From contig NW_004454240.1 of assembly GCF_000283155.1 (NCBI RefSeq), forward strand, positions 3,507,781 through 3,571,780: a stretch of 64,000 nt of DNA, in the 5' to 3' direction. Shown here one piece after another: positions 57,401 to 64,000 of this stretch. Position 1 is the first letter of the stretch; each line of letters starts with the position of its first letter. Origin of the DNA: Ceratotherium simum simum. Its lineage: Eukaryota > Chordata > Mammalia > Perissodactyla > Rhinocerotidae. The position numbers and the translations under genes were made by a program. The notes under the pieces were generated by a model, which did no database searches, was not told the DNA's origin, and saw only the letters and a list, made by a program, of their open reading frames with translations.

Positions 57401-60293
57401 AGTCAAAGCCAGACTGTAAAGGGCCTCAGGTGTCATGCTAAAAAAACTTCTAACTTTTCCCTGTAGGCAGTGACACATTTTAAGCAGAGGAGCACCCACC
57501 TGGAAGCTGACTCTAGTGGCTGTGGAGAGGCTGGATGAGGGTGAGGGCAAGGCAGGAAATGCAGAGATGGAAGGCAGGAGGGCCAGTAAGGAGGCTACTA
57601 CAATGGATCCAAGAAGTTGTGCTTTGGCTTCAAACAAGGGCCAAGCCAGTGTAAGTAGATGGGGGACAATTCAGAATGTTTCAGGGATCTAACTGAAGGG
57701 AGAAAAAACAAGGCCAGATCTTTGCTTTCTAGCTAGAGTATGTGTGTGAGTGAGGGTGTCATGGACACAGAAGACAGAGCGAGCCGCGTGACTGCGGCAA
57801 ATGAGCTTTGTTAATAGGCCGGGCTCCTCCTCTGTTAGAGGAGACAGGGACTGCTTTCTTCCATGAGGAATCCCCAAGCCAGGCCCTGACCTCCCAGACC
57901 TGGCCCTCAGCCCCCCTACCTGCACAGGGCCCCCAAAGAGTCCTCGTCCAGAAAACTGTGGTCCTTCTTCACAGAGGCAATATCCAGGGGAAACGAACCT
58001 TCTGTATGGCAGAGAGAAGCCAAGATGAGTCAAGGGTGGTAGGTCAGAAACTCAGCGCCAGTGGCCCTTGAGCTGGAAGTGGAAGGCCAGGGAAGCAGGA
58101 GGCAGGAAGGCAAGAGCCGAGCAGAAAGAGAAAGCCTGGAGTAAAGGAGGAGCCGAGGGAGCTTCGTGTTGGCTGTTGGGGAAAGGCCGAAGAAAGGCCA
58201 GGAGGGCTGAACTGGACAAGAGAACCCATCAGTCAGTGAGGCAGGTCCATGGTGGACGGCAGACCTGAGACCCTGGATGGCTGCCAAGAGCCAACCTGGG
58301 CTCCTCTAGTCCCCTTTGAATTCTGGGCTGCTCAGACAGGAAACCTCCTGTTTGGCCCAAGGTGAATTGGAGGGATCAGGGAGAGCACAGCCAAACAATA
58401 CCTCACTTCTCCCTACTGGTCAGAGTAGGGGAGCCCACTCTCTGGGGTTTGGGGAGGAGAGGGCAGAGAGGAAGGAGTAGGGGAAGAGGAGAGAGCATTA
58501 GGGAAATCACATACCTCTCTGCTTTACCGGCAAAACAAGCCGATTGAGTCATTTAGCTAATATTAATTGAGCACCTACTTTGTGCCAGACACTGGGGATA
58601 CAACAGTGAATGAGATACAAATGATCCCTGCCTTCATGGAGTTTACACTCATGGGGGTAACAGATCATAAACAGTATATGAAACAAACAAGAGAATGCGG
58701 TTCTAAATGCCATGAAAGACATTAGCCAGGGTGATGGGGTAAAGAGAGGCTGGCGGGGTGGGGGTACACGTAGAGAGATGGTCAGCAGAGCCCTTTATGA
58801 GGTGGTGACTTCTGAGCTGAGTCCTGAGGAACGAGAAGTGGTCAGCCGTGCAAAGAGCCTGGGAAGAGAGTTCCAGGCAGGACTAACATTAAGGCTCCGA
58901 GGAGGGAAAGAGCCTGGTGTGAGCGAGTGGTGGAAAGGAGTGTGGAGCGGAGTGAGCAAAGGGGAGAGGAGTGAATGGAAGTTGGGTGATGCAGTCTTGT
59001 CAACCGGAATAAAGCACTTGGGCTTATTTCATGCTGAGTGTGCTGGGAAGCCAGCAGAGGAGTGACGTAGTGAGGCCTTTGGCTCACGGGGTCCCTCAGC
59101 TGCTGTGCGGAGCAAAGGAGGGAGCGCAGGAAGCAGGCTGGCACACTAGGCCAAGCGAGCCATGATGGCAGGTAAGACCAGATATGGCAGTGAAGATGGT
59201 AAGAAGTGGATCAATTCAAGATATATTCTGGAGGGAGAAGTGACTTGCTGAAGGGTTAGATATGGAGGACAAAGGAAAAGAGGACTTGAGGATGATTCCT
59301 GGTTGTGGGGCTTGAGTGGATGGTAGTGCCATCAGGAGTTCAGATTTAGACCTGTTAAATCTGACACCAGTCAGACATCTGAGTAGATATTGAATTGGCA
59401 GTTGAATAGATGAATCTGGAGCTTGGGAATGAGATCTGCACAGAGAGACATTTGAGAGTCACCAGAAGATAGATGGTACTTGTCGAGGATCTCCTGGAAA
59501 AGAAATGTTGAGAGAGAAGAGGGGCCAGGATTGAGCCCTGGGACACCCCAACACTTAGATATCAGTTAGAGGAAGCAGAGTCAGCTAAGGAGACTGAGAG
59601 CAGCAGCCAGAGAGACAGCCAGGAGAAGAGGGTGTTTCAGAAGCTGAAGTGAGTGGCCAACTCCACTGAATGCTAGTGAGAGATTAAGTAAGGCCTAGGA
59701 AGCGACCACTGAATTCGACCACGTGGGGGTGCCTGGTGAGCTTGACAAGGACTGTTTTGTTGGTGAGGTGGGGGTGAAGCCAGGGTGCAGTGGGGGTGTG
59801 GGAAGCAGAGGCAAAGTGGAAACAGCAAGTATGAACAACTCTAGAGAAAAAGAGAAAAATGAAGGAAAACAGAGAAATAAGGTCATGGGGAAGGTGAGGT
59901 GAGGGCAAGGGACGCCAGGGTGCACCCTCCACATCGCATCTATGTAAGTGACATCCTCAGAAGTGGTACACAGCAGTGGCCCTCATGAAGACAAGGTACT
60001 TTAACACATGGGGAACACCAGAGCTTGTGAGAGCTGATGAGAGTGATCCAGTGGAGATGATTATGTAGGAGAGAGAAGTTATAACTATAGGAGCACAGCC
60101 AAGGTACACAGCTTCTTGTGTGGTTGGAGAAAGAATCTGATTTGCCCCACTTTACAGATGAAGAATGGAGAGACAAGGTAAGTTTTGGGGTGGGGGAGGG
60201 GGAGCAACTGAATGCCCTTACCTTCAAAAAGCCGTGCATACTGAGGGAATCCTGTCGCTCGGAGCCACTCGCATGCTCTTTTGGCCTCGGCTT
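48332..60293 (-). CDS. STARD8: STARD8, spliced coding region (13 exons seen, 5' partial)
   Basis: The exons, in transcript order, are 60293-60222, 58001-57920, 56919-56856, 55598-54211, 53580-53407, 52481-52322, 51836-51638, 51227-51017, 50722-50608, 50323-50099, 49091-48874, 48775-48599 and 48449-48332. All introns are GT-AG and all phases join without a break. From the internal Met codon at 56912-56910 the frame is 1013 codons plus stop, close to the 1023-residue human short isoform. Numbering from that Met: serine-rich linker about 20-540, RhoGAP about 556-760, START about 800-1010. Arg598 in a GIFRKSG context is the expected arginine finger. Lys635 and the NLAVCLAP motif at 707-714 are other conserved RhoGAP features. 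The SAM part adds about 53 residues to the longer form, and roughly 27 further residues would have to come from outside the window if the horse form matches the 1103-residue human isoform. No frameshift or stop was found. Confidence 0.94.
48599..48775 (-). CDS. STARD8: STARD8 exon, START domain
   Basis: The 177-nt exon encodes residues 916-975, including MWRSDLPRGGCLLVSQSLD and LMEPCGLGRSRLTHICRADL. It ends AG|GTACC with a split Arg codon that is completed by the terminal exon. Confidence 0.95.
48874..49091 (-). CDS. STARD8: STARD8 exon, START domain core
   Basis: The 218-nt exon encodes residues 844-916: APDGHPLRVWKASTEVAAPP, VVLHRVLRERALWDEDLLRA and then VTDSMAPHPCRDFVVLR. These are the central strands of a START domain, a fold with a hydrophobic lipid-binding pocket. 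The ligand for STARD8 is not evident from the sequence. Confidence 0.95.
49380..49900. repeat. L2-like segment with a MIR-like block in STARD8 intron
   Basis: The intron between the exons at 49.09 and 50.10 kb contains CTCAAGGAACTCACCATCTAG and further degraded antisense-L2 text. At about 49470-49590 there is a MIR-like block (CTGTGCCAGGCACGGTGC). Confidence 0.45.
50099..50323 (-). CDS. STARD8: STARD8 exon, linker and start of START domain
   Basis: The exon is exactly 75 codons (residues 769-843), from VPQDMVLQLCGSYSAAELSP to PQHTELACRK. ERFKGWMSVPGPQHTELACRK is the N-terminal strand region of the START lipid-transfer fold. Donor AAG|GTATAT is less standard than the others. Confidence 0.94.
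50608..50722 (-). CDS. STARD8: STARD8 exon, end of RhoGAP and linker
   Basis: The 115-nt exon encodes IKSKRGLVGRPGPRDLSEN and then MAATQGLSHMISDCKKLFQ, residues 731-768. It closes the last GAP helix. Donor CAG|GTGAGT. Confidence 0.94.
51017..51227 (-). CDS. STARD8: STARD8 exon, C-terminal half of RhoGAP
   Basis: The 211-nt exon encodes residues 660-730 including LLLPDENREVLQTLLYFLSD and ENQMTAGNLAVCLAPSIF. The NLAVCLAP motif (707-714) is the conserved Asn-Leu-Ala..Pro signature of RhoGAP domains. The exon ends in SPSPR with a split Arg codon (AG|G). Confidence 0.95.
51638..51836 (-). CDS. STARD8: STARD8 exon, RhoGAP catalytic segment
   Basis: The 199-nt exon encodes residues 594-660 and opens VGIFRKSGVKSRIQNLRQMN. 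Arg598 aligns with the catalytic arginine finger of RhoGAPs (the residue mutated in GAP-dead DLC1). YDVADLLKQYFRDLPEPIF at 628-646 holds the conserved Lys635 and the DLPEP turn. All key residues are intact, so the protein should be an active GAP. Confidence 0.96.
52322..52481 (-). CDS. STARD8: STARD8 exon, start of RhoGAP domain
   Basis: The 160-nt exon encodes residues 540-593, from SVPKFMKRNKTPDYRGQHVF through GVPPLIHVQRTGQPLP to the end of the first GAP helix (MRYLRSQCLDQ). The GVP-L-IHVQR segment is the usual entry into DLC-family RhoGAP domains. The donor CAG|GTGAGC follows a complete codon. Confidence 0.95.
52600..53070 (-). repeat. L2 fragment in STARD8 intron
   Basis: The plus strand shows ATTCATTGAGCACCTGCTC, GGTCAGGGAAGGCTTCAGAG and GACAAAGGCAGAGGCAGG, all in the order found in antisense L2 3' regions. 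Confidence 0.6.
53407..53580 (-). CDS. STARD8: STARD8 exon, linker to RhoGAP
   Basis: The 174-nt exon encodes residues 482-540, beginning KLRWHSFQNSHRPSLNSES and ending MEKYTVPHKQGWIW with a split Trp codon. It lies just N-terminal of the GAP domain and is strongly conserved across DLC proteins. Acceptor CACCAG|GAAGC, donor ATCTG|GTGAGT. The correct frame has only one Met, so it is masked by longer open frames on both strands. Confidence 0.94.
54104..54170. repeat. Polypurine tract beside the large STARD8 exon
   Basis: The plus strand is almost purely G/A here, with several runs of three or more G. In the STARD8 transcript this is a C/T-rich stretch starting about 40 nt after the donor at 54211. 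G-quadruplex formation on the plus strand, or binding of polypyrimidine-tract proteins to the RNA, is possible but not shown. Confidence 0.7.
54211..55598 (-). CDS. STARD8: STARD8 large central exon, serine-rich linker
   Basis: This 1388-nt exon encodes residues 20-482 (short-form numbering). Visible landmarks are an acidic N-terminal patch (NEDSEEEEQ, 20-28), a basic stretch at 117-140, DHKPGTFPRSLSIESL (223-238), a DLC-type STYDN motif with Tyr274, YAHLDDILQHVWGLQ (302-316), a Glu run (336-346), an Ala/Gln/Glu-rich imperfect repeat (about 361-405), and RRDSGVGASLSRP (468-480). In DLC1 the matching YDN and LD-like segments contact tensin, talin and focal-adhesion partners. The same role here is inferred. 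An ATG at 55700 lies in frame but upstream of the acceptor, so it is intronic. Confidence 0.96.
55800..56180. repeat. MIR-type repeats in STARD8 intron
   Basis: Two blocks (about 55800-55960 and 55990-56170) carry the MIR core pattern: ATTTTACAGATAGGGAAAC, then CTTGCCTAAGGTCA, then GTGACAGAGCCAGG, and a second weaker copy. A third MIR-like block lies at about 56300-56470. Confidence 0.6.
56856..56919 (-). CDS. STARD8: STARD8 64-nt exon carrying the internal start codon
   Basis: The exon reads through Arg-Leu into MTLNSCASMKLEVHFQCKQ, with acceptor TTGCAG and donor CAG|GTGAG. In the long form it joins the SAM domain to the linker. In human the 1023-residue isoform begins at the equivalent Met (here 56912-56910), so this exon can be either internal or the first coding exon. 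The start context is weak (C at -3, A at +4). A second Met nine residues into the short form, at 56888-56886, has A at -3. Confidence 0.93.
57050..57660 (-). repeat. L2 fragment in STARD8 intron
   Basis: Antisense-L2 phrases are visible on the plus strand: CAGGAGTTTATAGATGTGG, GGGCCTCAGGTGTCATGC, and GGAGGCTACTACAATGGATC. The fragment lies between the exons at 56.9 and 57.9 kb. Confidence 0.6.
57920..58001 (-). CDS. STARD8: STARD8 coding exon, second half of SAM domain
   Basis: This exon is 82 nt using the first acceptor (CAG) or 79 nt using the second (CAGAAG). It encodes GSFPLDIASVKKDHSFLDED and then SLGALC, and ends with AG of a split Arg codon. Both acceptors keep the frame and differ by one Glu codon. 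The donor is TGCAG|GTAGGG, a weaker form than those of the other exons. Together with the 60.2-kb exon it completes the SAM fold, which in DLC proteins binds partners such as EEF1A1. Confidence 0.92.
58555..59870 (-). repeat. Long L2 LINE fossil in the STARD8 SAM intron
   Basis: The plus strand reads as antisense L2. It opens with the 3' end block (TTGAGCACCTACTTTGTGCC), followed by CATTGAGCACC-type and TTCCAGGCAG segments, then the stretch complementary to reverse transcriptase, ending near GTATGAACAACTC. The element is therefore in the same orientation as STARD8. It spans about 1.3 kb and is diverged, with stops. It fills much of the intron between the two SAM exons. Confidence 0.75.
60222..60293 (-). 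CDS. STARD8: STARD8 coding exon, first half of SAM domain
   Basis: This is a 72-nt exon with a pyrimidine-rich acceptor ending TTTTAG and a donor reading GAAG|GTAAGG. It begins with the last two bases of a split codon, encodes 23 full residues containing ACEWLRATGFPQYARLFE, and ends after the first base of the next codon. This block is typical of the DLC-family SAM domain. The acceptor is followed directly by AAG, which gives a NAGNAG-type choice. The exon is too short to stand out by open-frame length. The upstream coding exon was not found in the 3.7 kb to the right. Confidence 0.92.
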
Positions 60294-60739
60294 CTAAAAC
60301 AGAACAGGGGGACAGAAACAGGCGGAGAAAAGATGTTAGTGGGGTGCTGGCACCAAGCCACCTTGGGTGTACGCTGCCTCACCTCCAGCAGGAAGGCACC
60401 TCTATTTCTGGTAATCTGGAAATGGCAAGAGAAGCACGGAGGGGCCAACACACTTGCTCCATGTCCCAGCCAGCTAGGATCTACCCTCCACTCCCCAAGG
60501 TCTGCTACCTGCATGTCCTGGAACAGCTTTCTTGAGCCTCATTTCCTGCCTGTCCCAATCCACCTCCCTCTCTCCTGCCTCTACCCAAGAACAAAATCCA
60601 CCACCAGTAGCAACTCCCAGGAATGTCTGGGGTCAAGGAGTACTGTTGGGGGAAGAAGCCACAGCTGTGTCTTCACCCTCCCCTTCCTCAGGGAGATGTC
60701 CCTCCATGGCCCTGGGTACACCATCCTAGTCCAGCTAAG

Positions 60740-60960
60740 GATATAAAATGTTCAACAATTATTATTCTCTTTCTCATCATCACACCTAACATTCCCCAGT
60801 ACTTTGGTAACCAAATCTCCTTTAACACACACAGTAAGCTGTGAAGGTTTTACTATCCCCATTTTGCAGAGCTTCCAAGAGGCTCAGAAAGGAAAAGTCC
60901 ATCTACAGTCTCACAGTTGACAGAGTAGCAGTGCTGAGGCCAGAATCTAAGATCAGTCTG
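60740..60960. repeat. MIR
   Basis: Degraded MIR with ACTATCCCCATTTTGCAGAG and GGCTCAGAAAGG, located in the STARD8 intron. Confidence 0.6.
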
Positions 60961-61962
60961 ACTTCTGCTCAGGGATCCTCCCTTTCTGTCATGGCAGCTT
61001 CCCCAGTACTCTTCCTTCCCTACCACTCATCAAGTTCCAGCCCTCCCTCCCCAGGGAGCCTCCCAGGACTGCTCTGGCTCTTCTCTGTGGCTCGACCAAT
61101 TTGCAGCATAACTCAGTGCTGATTGTCATGTCAACACAGTGCTAGCCGATGGGAGTCGTGGAAAGCAATGGGTCGGCCTCCTGCCTGTGCTCTGGGAGTG
61201 TCCAGCACTGGGCGGGGCACCCCTGCCAGCCTCAGCTGAACTGAAGCCACAGAGGAGGCCCTCATGGCCAGGGCAGGCTGAGTACCAGCAGCAAAGCCCT
61301 GGAACCACACAGGCAGCTATTTGTTCCCTACCCAGGTGGTGCCAGGGAGCAGTGGGGCTGGGATCGTGGGACCTGGCATTGTGGGGTTGAGGGGAGGTTG
61401 CTGGCTTAGCAGAGCTGCTCTGGCCATGGAGTCCTGCCCCCAACATTTCCTCTATTTCCTTAGCGCCTGTGACCAGGGGACTCCAAGGAGACTGGTAGGT
61501 TTTTTCCAAGACAGGAAGTACTCTCTCTTCCCAATGCTTTCCCACAAGGAAATCCAGGGTGACATCCTGGCAGCCAGGAGTGATAAGTAAAAGGACAAAA
61601 TGGTATTTCAGAGATGCTGGGTGGCTAGACAAAGGAGGAAAGAGCGTGGGAAGGTGGAAGTCAGTCAGAAAAAATAACAGGCTCCTCAAGGGCCACACAC
61701 TGATGAGGATTGGAAAGGGCAAAGAGAAGGCTCTGAAGCCCCTGGAGTCCCTGAGGGCTTTCGGGGCAAACGGGCAGGGCAGAGATGAACACCTGTGCGT
61801 TTTCGTGAGTGTGTGCATCAGGTCGGTGCTGCCCCAGCATCTGTCTTTGCGTATAGCTGTAGCCCAGTTTGCTCATGTCCACGATCCATATGGATCGGTG
61901 TGGGATTGTACGCCTGTCTACACACGGCTACAGGCCCCTCAGTCTGTGCATGCACCTGTATC

Positions 61963-61981
61963 TGTGTGTGTGTGTGTGTGT
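61963..61981. repeat. (TG)n microsatellite
   Basis: A short perfect TG run of about 9 units inside the STARD8 intron, in a broader TG-rich area. Confidence 0.85.
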
Positions 61982-62839
61982 CCGTGTTTTTTGTTACTGC
62001 AATTTTCTAACCTGTGATAAAGATTTAGGAATCACCAGGACCTCTGAGAGGTCCTGGAAAGCATTTGTTCCCACAGAGCCCAGCTAGCAGTACCTCAGCC
62101 CCTCTGGCCGGGGGCAATGCAGGCCTGGGAAAGGATCCAGGTCCGTAGGCCAGTGGTGGTCTGGGGGACGTGATAAGAGCAGCCAGAAGGGACTTCATGC
62201 ACGGTGCGAGGGAGCATTTGAGGGACATGGTTTTGCTGCTAAGACAGCAAAGCCGGCTGCCACAACTACCTCCCTGTCTCCTGCTCCTCCCACACCCCCA
62301 GGAGGAGGCCCTTCCCATCCTCAGAGCCCCTCCAGCAGCCAGCTCTGCTTTCCTGTCATTAGGACAAAGGGAGGTGCCAAAGGAGAGACCACGTCAGAGT
62401 TTCCAGAAAGGCAAGCACAGAAAGAGACAATGACCCCTAAAGGGCCACAAGTCTGGTATGGCCACCCCAGGCAGGGGAGACAATCCCCACAGATAGGCCT
62501 GCATGTCAGGAACACACCCTTGAAGTCCACTGCAGCCCTCAGTCATTCATGCCTAGAGGTAGAAGAAAGAGGAGGAGAGGGAAGGAGAGAGGCACCTGCC
62601 TGCCCATTACTTCCGTCCTCCTTCCTAAGCCTGAAGGAGGTGGGAGAATAAGTGATGAAGTCCTGTGTCTTACACATCTGCACCACCTGCCCAAGTCATG
62701 GAGCCCATGGAGTGTGCTGGGATGCCTGCTCCCCTAGTGCTAGGCAGTGGCCCTACCCAGGTTGGCAGGAATGGGACCAGCTCACTCAGGTGTGAGCCAA
62801 GGTCTTTCATTCCTGCCTAGAGCCCTGTAGCCCCCAGCT

Positions 62840-63140
62840 ATTCAAAGCGTGGTCCCTGGAGCAGCAGCAGCAGCATCACCTGGGAGCTTGCTAGAAATGC
62901 AGAATTCCAGACCTAGTGAATCAGAATCTGTATTTAAGTAGATCCTTAGGTGATTTGCATGCACATTAAAGTTTGAGAGGCAGTGGCCTAAATCACCTAG
63001 CTCAAGGATTCTCCCCCTTGGATCCGCATTAAAATCAGCTAGGAAGCTTTTAAAAAATGCCAACTCCCATGGGCAACATCCCTGGGGGCTGATTTAATTG
63101 GTCTGTGGTGGGACTCTCCAAATCAGTATTTTTTAAAAGC
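62840..63140. repeat. MER5-type hAT transposon fragments
   Basis: Two adjacent degraded copies show the MER5 text: CATCACCTGGGAGCTTGCTAG, GAATCAGAATCTG and GTTTGAGAGGCAGTGG, then CATTAAAATCAGCTAGGAAGC and TCTCCAAATCAG. A short CAG run (about 62860-62875) sits at the start of the first copy. Confidence 0.6.
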
Positions 63141-63369
63141 CACAGTATGGGGCATACTATGGCCCAAGGGAATTTTCCAAGTTGCACAAAGTTAAAGTGT
63201 CACAGATGACATTGTGACCTTGATCTATTAATTCCCTGTCCAGCACTCTTTTCCACTGAATTATGCCACCTGCCCTCAGATGCCAGGTAAACAAAGGGCT
63301 TAGACTCAAAGGGACCAACTCCAGGCCCCCGAACTATTTGCTGCCCCTTCTGGTCTAGTGGAGTTACAA

Positions 63370-63545
63370 GCCTGAATTCAAATCCCAGTGCCTCCAGTCA
63401 CCAGCTCTCCGACTTTGGGCAAGCTGTTTAATTTTTCTAAGACTCAGTTTCCTGCTCTATAAATTGGGGGTAATAGAATCCACTTCTAATAGCTACTGAG
63501 AGCATTAAATAAAATACTGGAGAGAAAAAAAAAACCCTGTCACAC
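63370..63545. repeat. MIR
   Basis: MIR order is visible: TTCAAATCCCAGTGCCTCC, TTTGGGCAAGCTGTTTAATT, CTCAGTTTCCTG, then GGGGGTAATAGAATCC. Confidence 0.75.
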
Positions 63546-64000
63546 AGTACCAAGCACTCAACAAATGAGTTCCCTTCCCTCTCTGACTGAAGAGTCCTGA
63601 GGAAAAAGAGGAAACTGGAGAAAGAGGCTCAGCTAGTGTTCCCTTCTGGGTCTGGAAAGTGGCTGCATCCACCTCATTGTTGGAATTAGAGAATATGGCT
63701 CAGGGAAGTGAGGTTAGGAGGCAGAAGCTTCAGAGGCCACAAGAGCTCCAATAGACAAAGCAGCCACGGAGTCTGAAGCAGGGCTATGGACTGAATCCCC
63801 AGCAGCCCTCCCTGGCAGGAATGTGGAGAATGTGATGCGTTATTACTCAACAGGATGTCAGGGACATTGGCTCCCAACAATATGCTACATTATGGAGGGT
63901 GGGGAGGCCCTGAGGCTCCCTCCCAGATGGAGCAGTCAGGCACATGTGTCTTGGTTATTAAGGGCTGAGCTAAGGTGCTTTGCCTTCATGCCTCCCACCC

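Larger units (their letters stand above)
46930..64000 (-). other. STARD8: STARD8 (DLC3) gene body, 5' end outside window
   Basis: The transcription unit runs right to left. Coding exons lie between 60293 and 48332 and the 3' UTR ends near 46930. The first exon or exons and the promoter are beyond position 64000. The product is a DLC-family Rho GTPase-activating protein (known activity on RhoA and Cdc42, located at focal adhesions) with SAM, serine-rich linker, RhoGAP and START parts. Assignment to STARD8 rather than DLC1 or STARD13 rests on the central exon (Glu-rich tract followed by Ala/Gln/Glu-rich sequence) and on near-identity of the GAP and START exons to human STARD8 as I recall it. 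In human the gene is at Xq13, with EFNB1 next downstream. Confidence 0.95.
60294..64000 (-). other. STARD8 intron, no exon recognised
   Basis: The upstream coding exon of the SAM-containing form was not found. Contents: a MIR at about 60740-60960, a 230-codon open frame on the minus strand (61818-61126) that resembles no protein I know, a TG repeat at 61963-61981, MER5-type DNA transposon fragments at about 62840-63140, and a MIR at about 63370-63540. An alternative first exon in this stretch cannot be excluded. Confidence 0.6.

Noticed and set aside
48332..60293. DLC1 or STARD13 instead of STARD8
   Set aside because: The GAP and START exons match the family generally, but the central exon content, the short length and the C-terminus AGPETKL fit STARD8.

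Overview
The window is ordinary mammalian nuclear DNA, most likely from a horse or another perissodactyl. The diagnostic signal is a set of six copies of the equid-type tRNA-derived SINE (ERE). These have a 5' head of the type GGCCxGCCCxGTGGC, a tRNA-like B box, a tail block ending in the type GATGTTAGCTCAGGGC, and an A-rich end. Older mammal-wide repeats (MIR, L2, L1M, MaLR-type LTR, MER5/MER20) fill much of the rest. I see nothing bacterial, no CRISPR array and no operon structure.

One protein-coding gene can be supported. It is STARD8 (DLC3), an X-linked RhoGAP/START-domain gene in human, and it lies on the minus strand from about 46.93 kb to beyond the right edge. I traced 13 coding exons with GT..AG boundaries from 60293 down to the stop at 48332-48334. 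They include two exons encoding the SAM domain, a 1.39-kb central exon, seven exons covering the RhoGAP region and linker, and the START-domain exons. Every exon phase matches its neighbour. From the internal ATG at 56910-56912 the joined reading frame is 3042 nt (1013 codons plus stop). A longer SAM-containing form must begin in one or more exons to the right of the window. The 3' UTR runs to about 46.93 kb and has two polyadenylation signals. The GAP arginine finger and other conserved RhoGAP residues are present, so the gene looks functional.

Region by region: 1-7.4 kb is a dense nest of LINE-1 pieces with three ERE insertions. 7.4-46.9 kb is intergenic DNA downstream of STARD8, built from unique sequence plus MIR, L2, L1, LTR and DNA-transposon fossils and a few microsatellites. 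In human, EFNB1 is the next gene on this side, and no part of it is visible here. 46.9-60.3 kb is the 3' two-thirds of STARD8. 60.3-64 kb is STARD8 intron with MIR and MER5-type repeats.

I found no new biological system. The observations most worth checking are the two NAGNAG-type acceptors on the SAM exons, the internal start that removes the SAM domain, a long sense-oriented L2 fossil in the SAM intron, a hairpin-forming microsatellite in the STARD8 3' UTR, and several nested transposon insertions whose order of arrival can be read from target-site duplications. Family names for repeats come from recognition of consensus features, not from a search, and their edges are approximate unless a target-site duplication is given.
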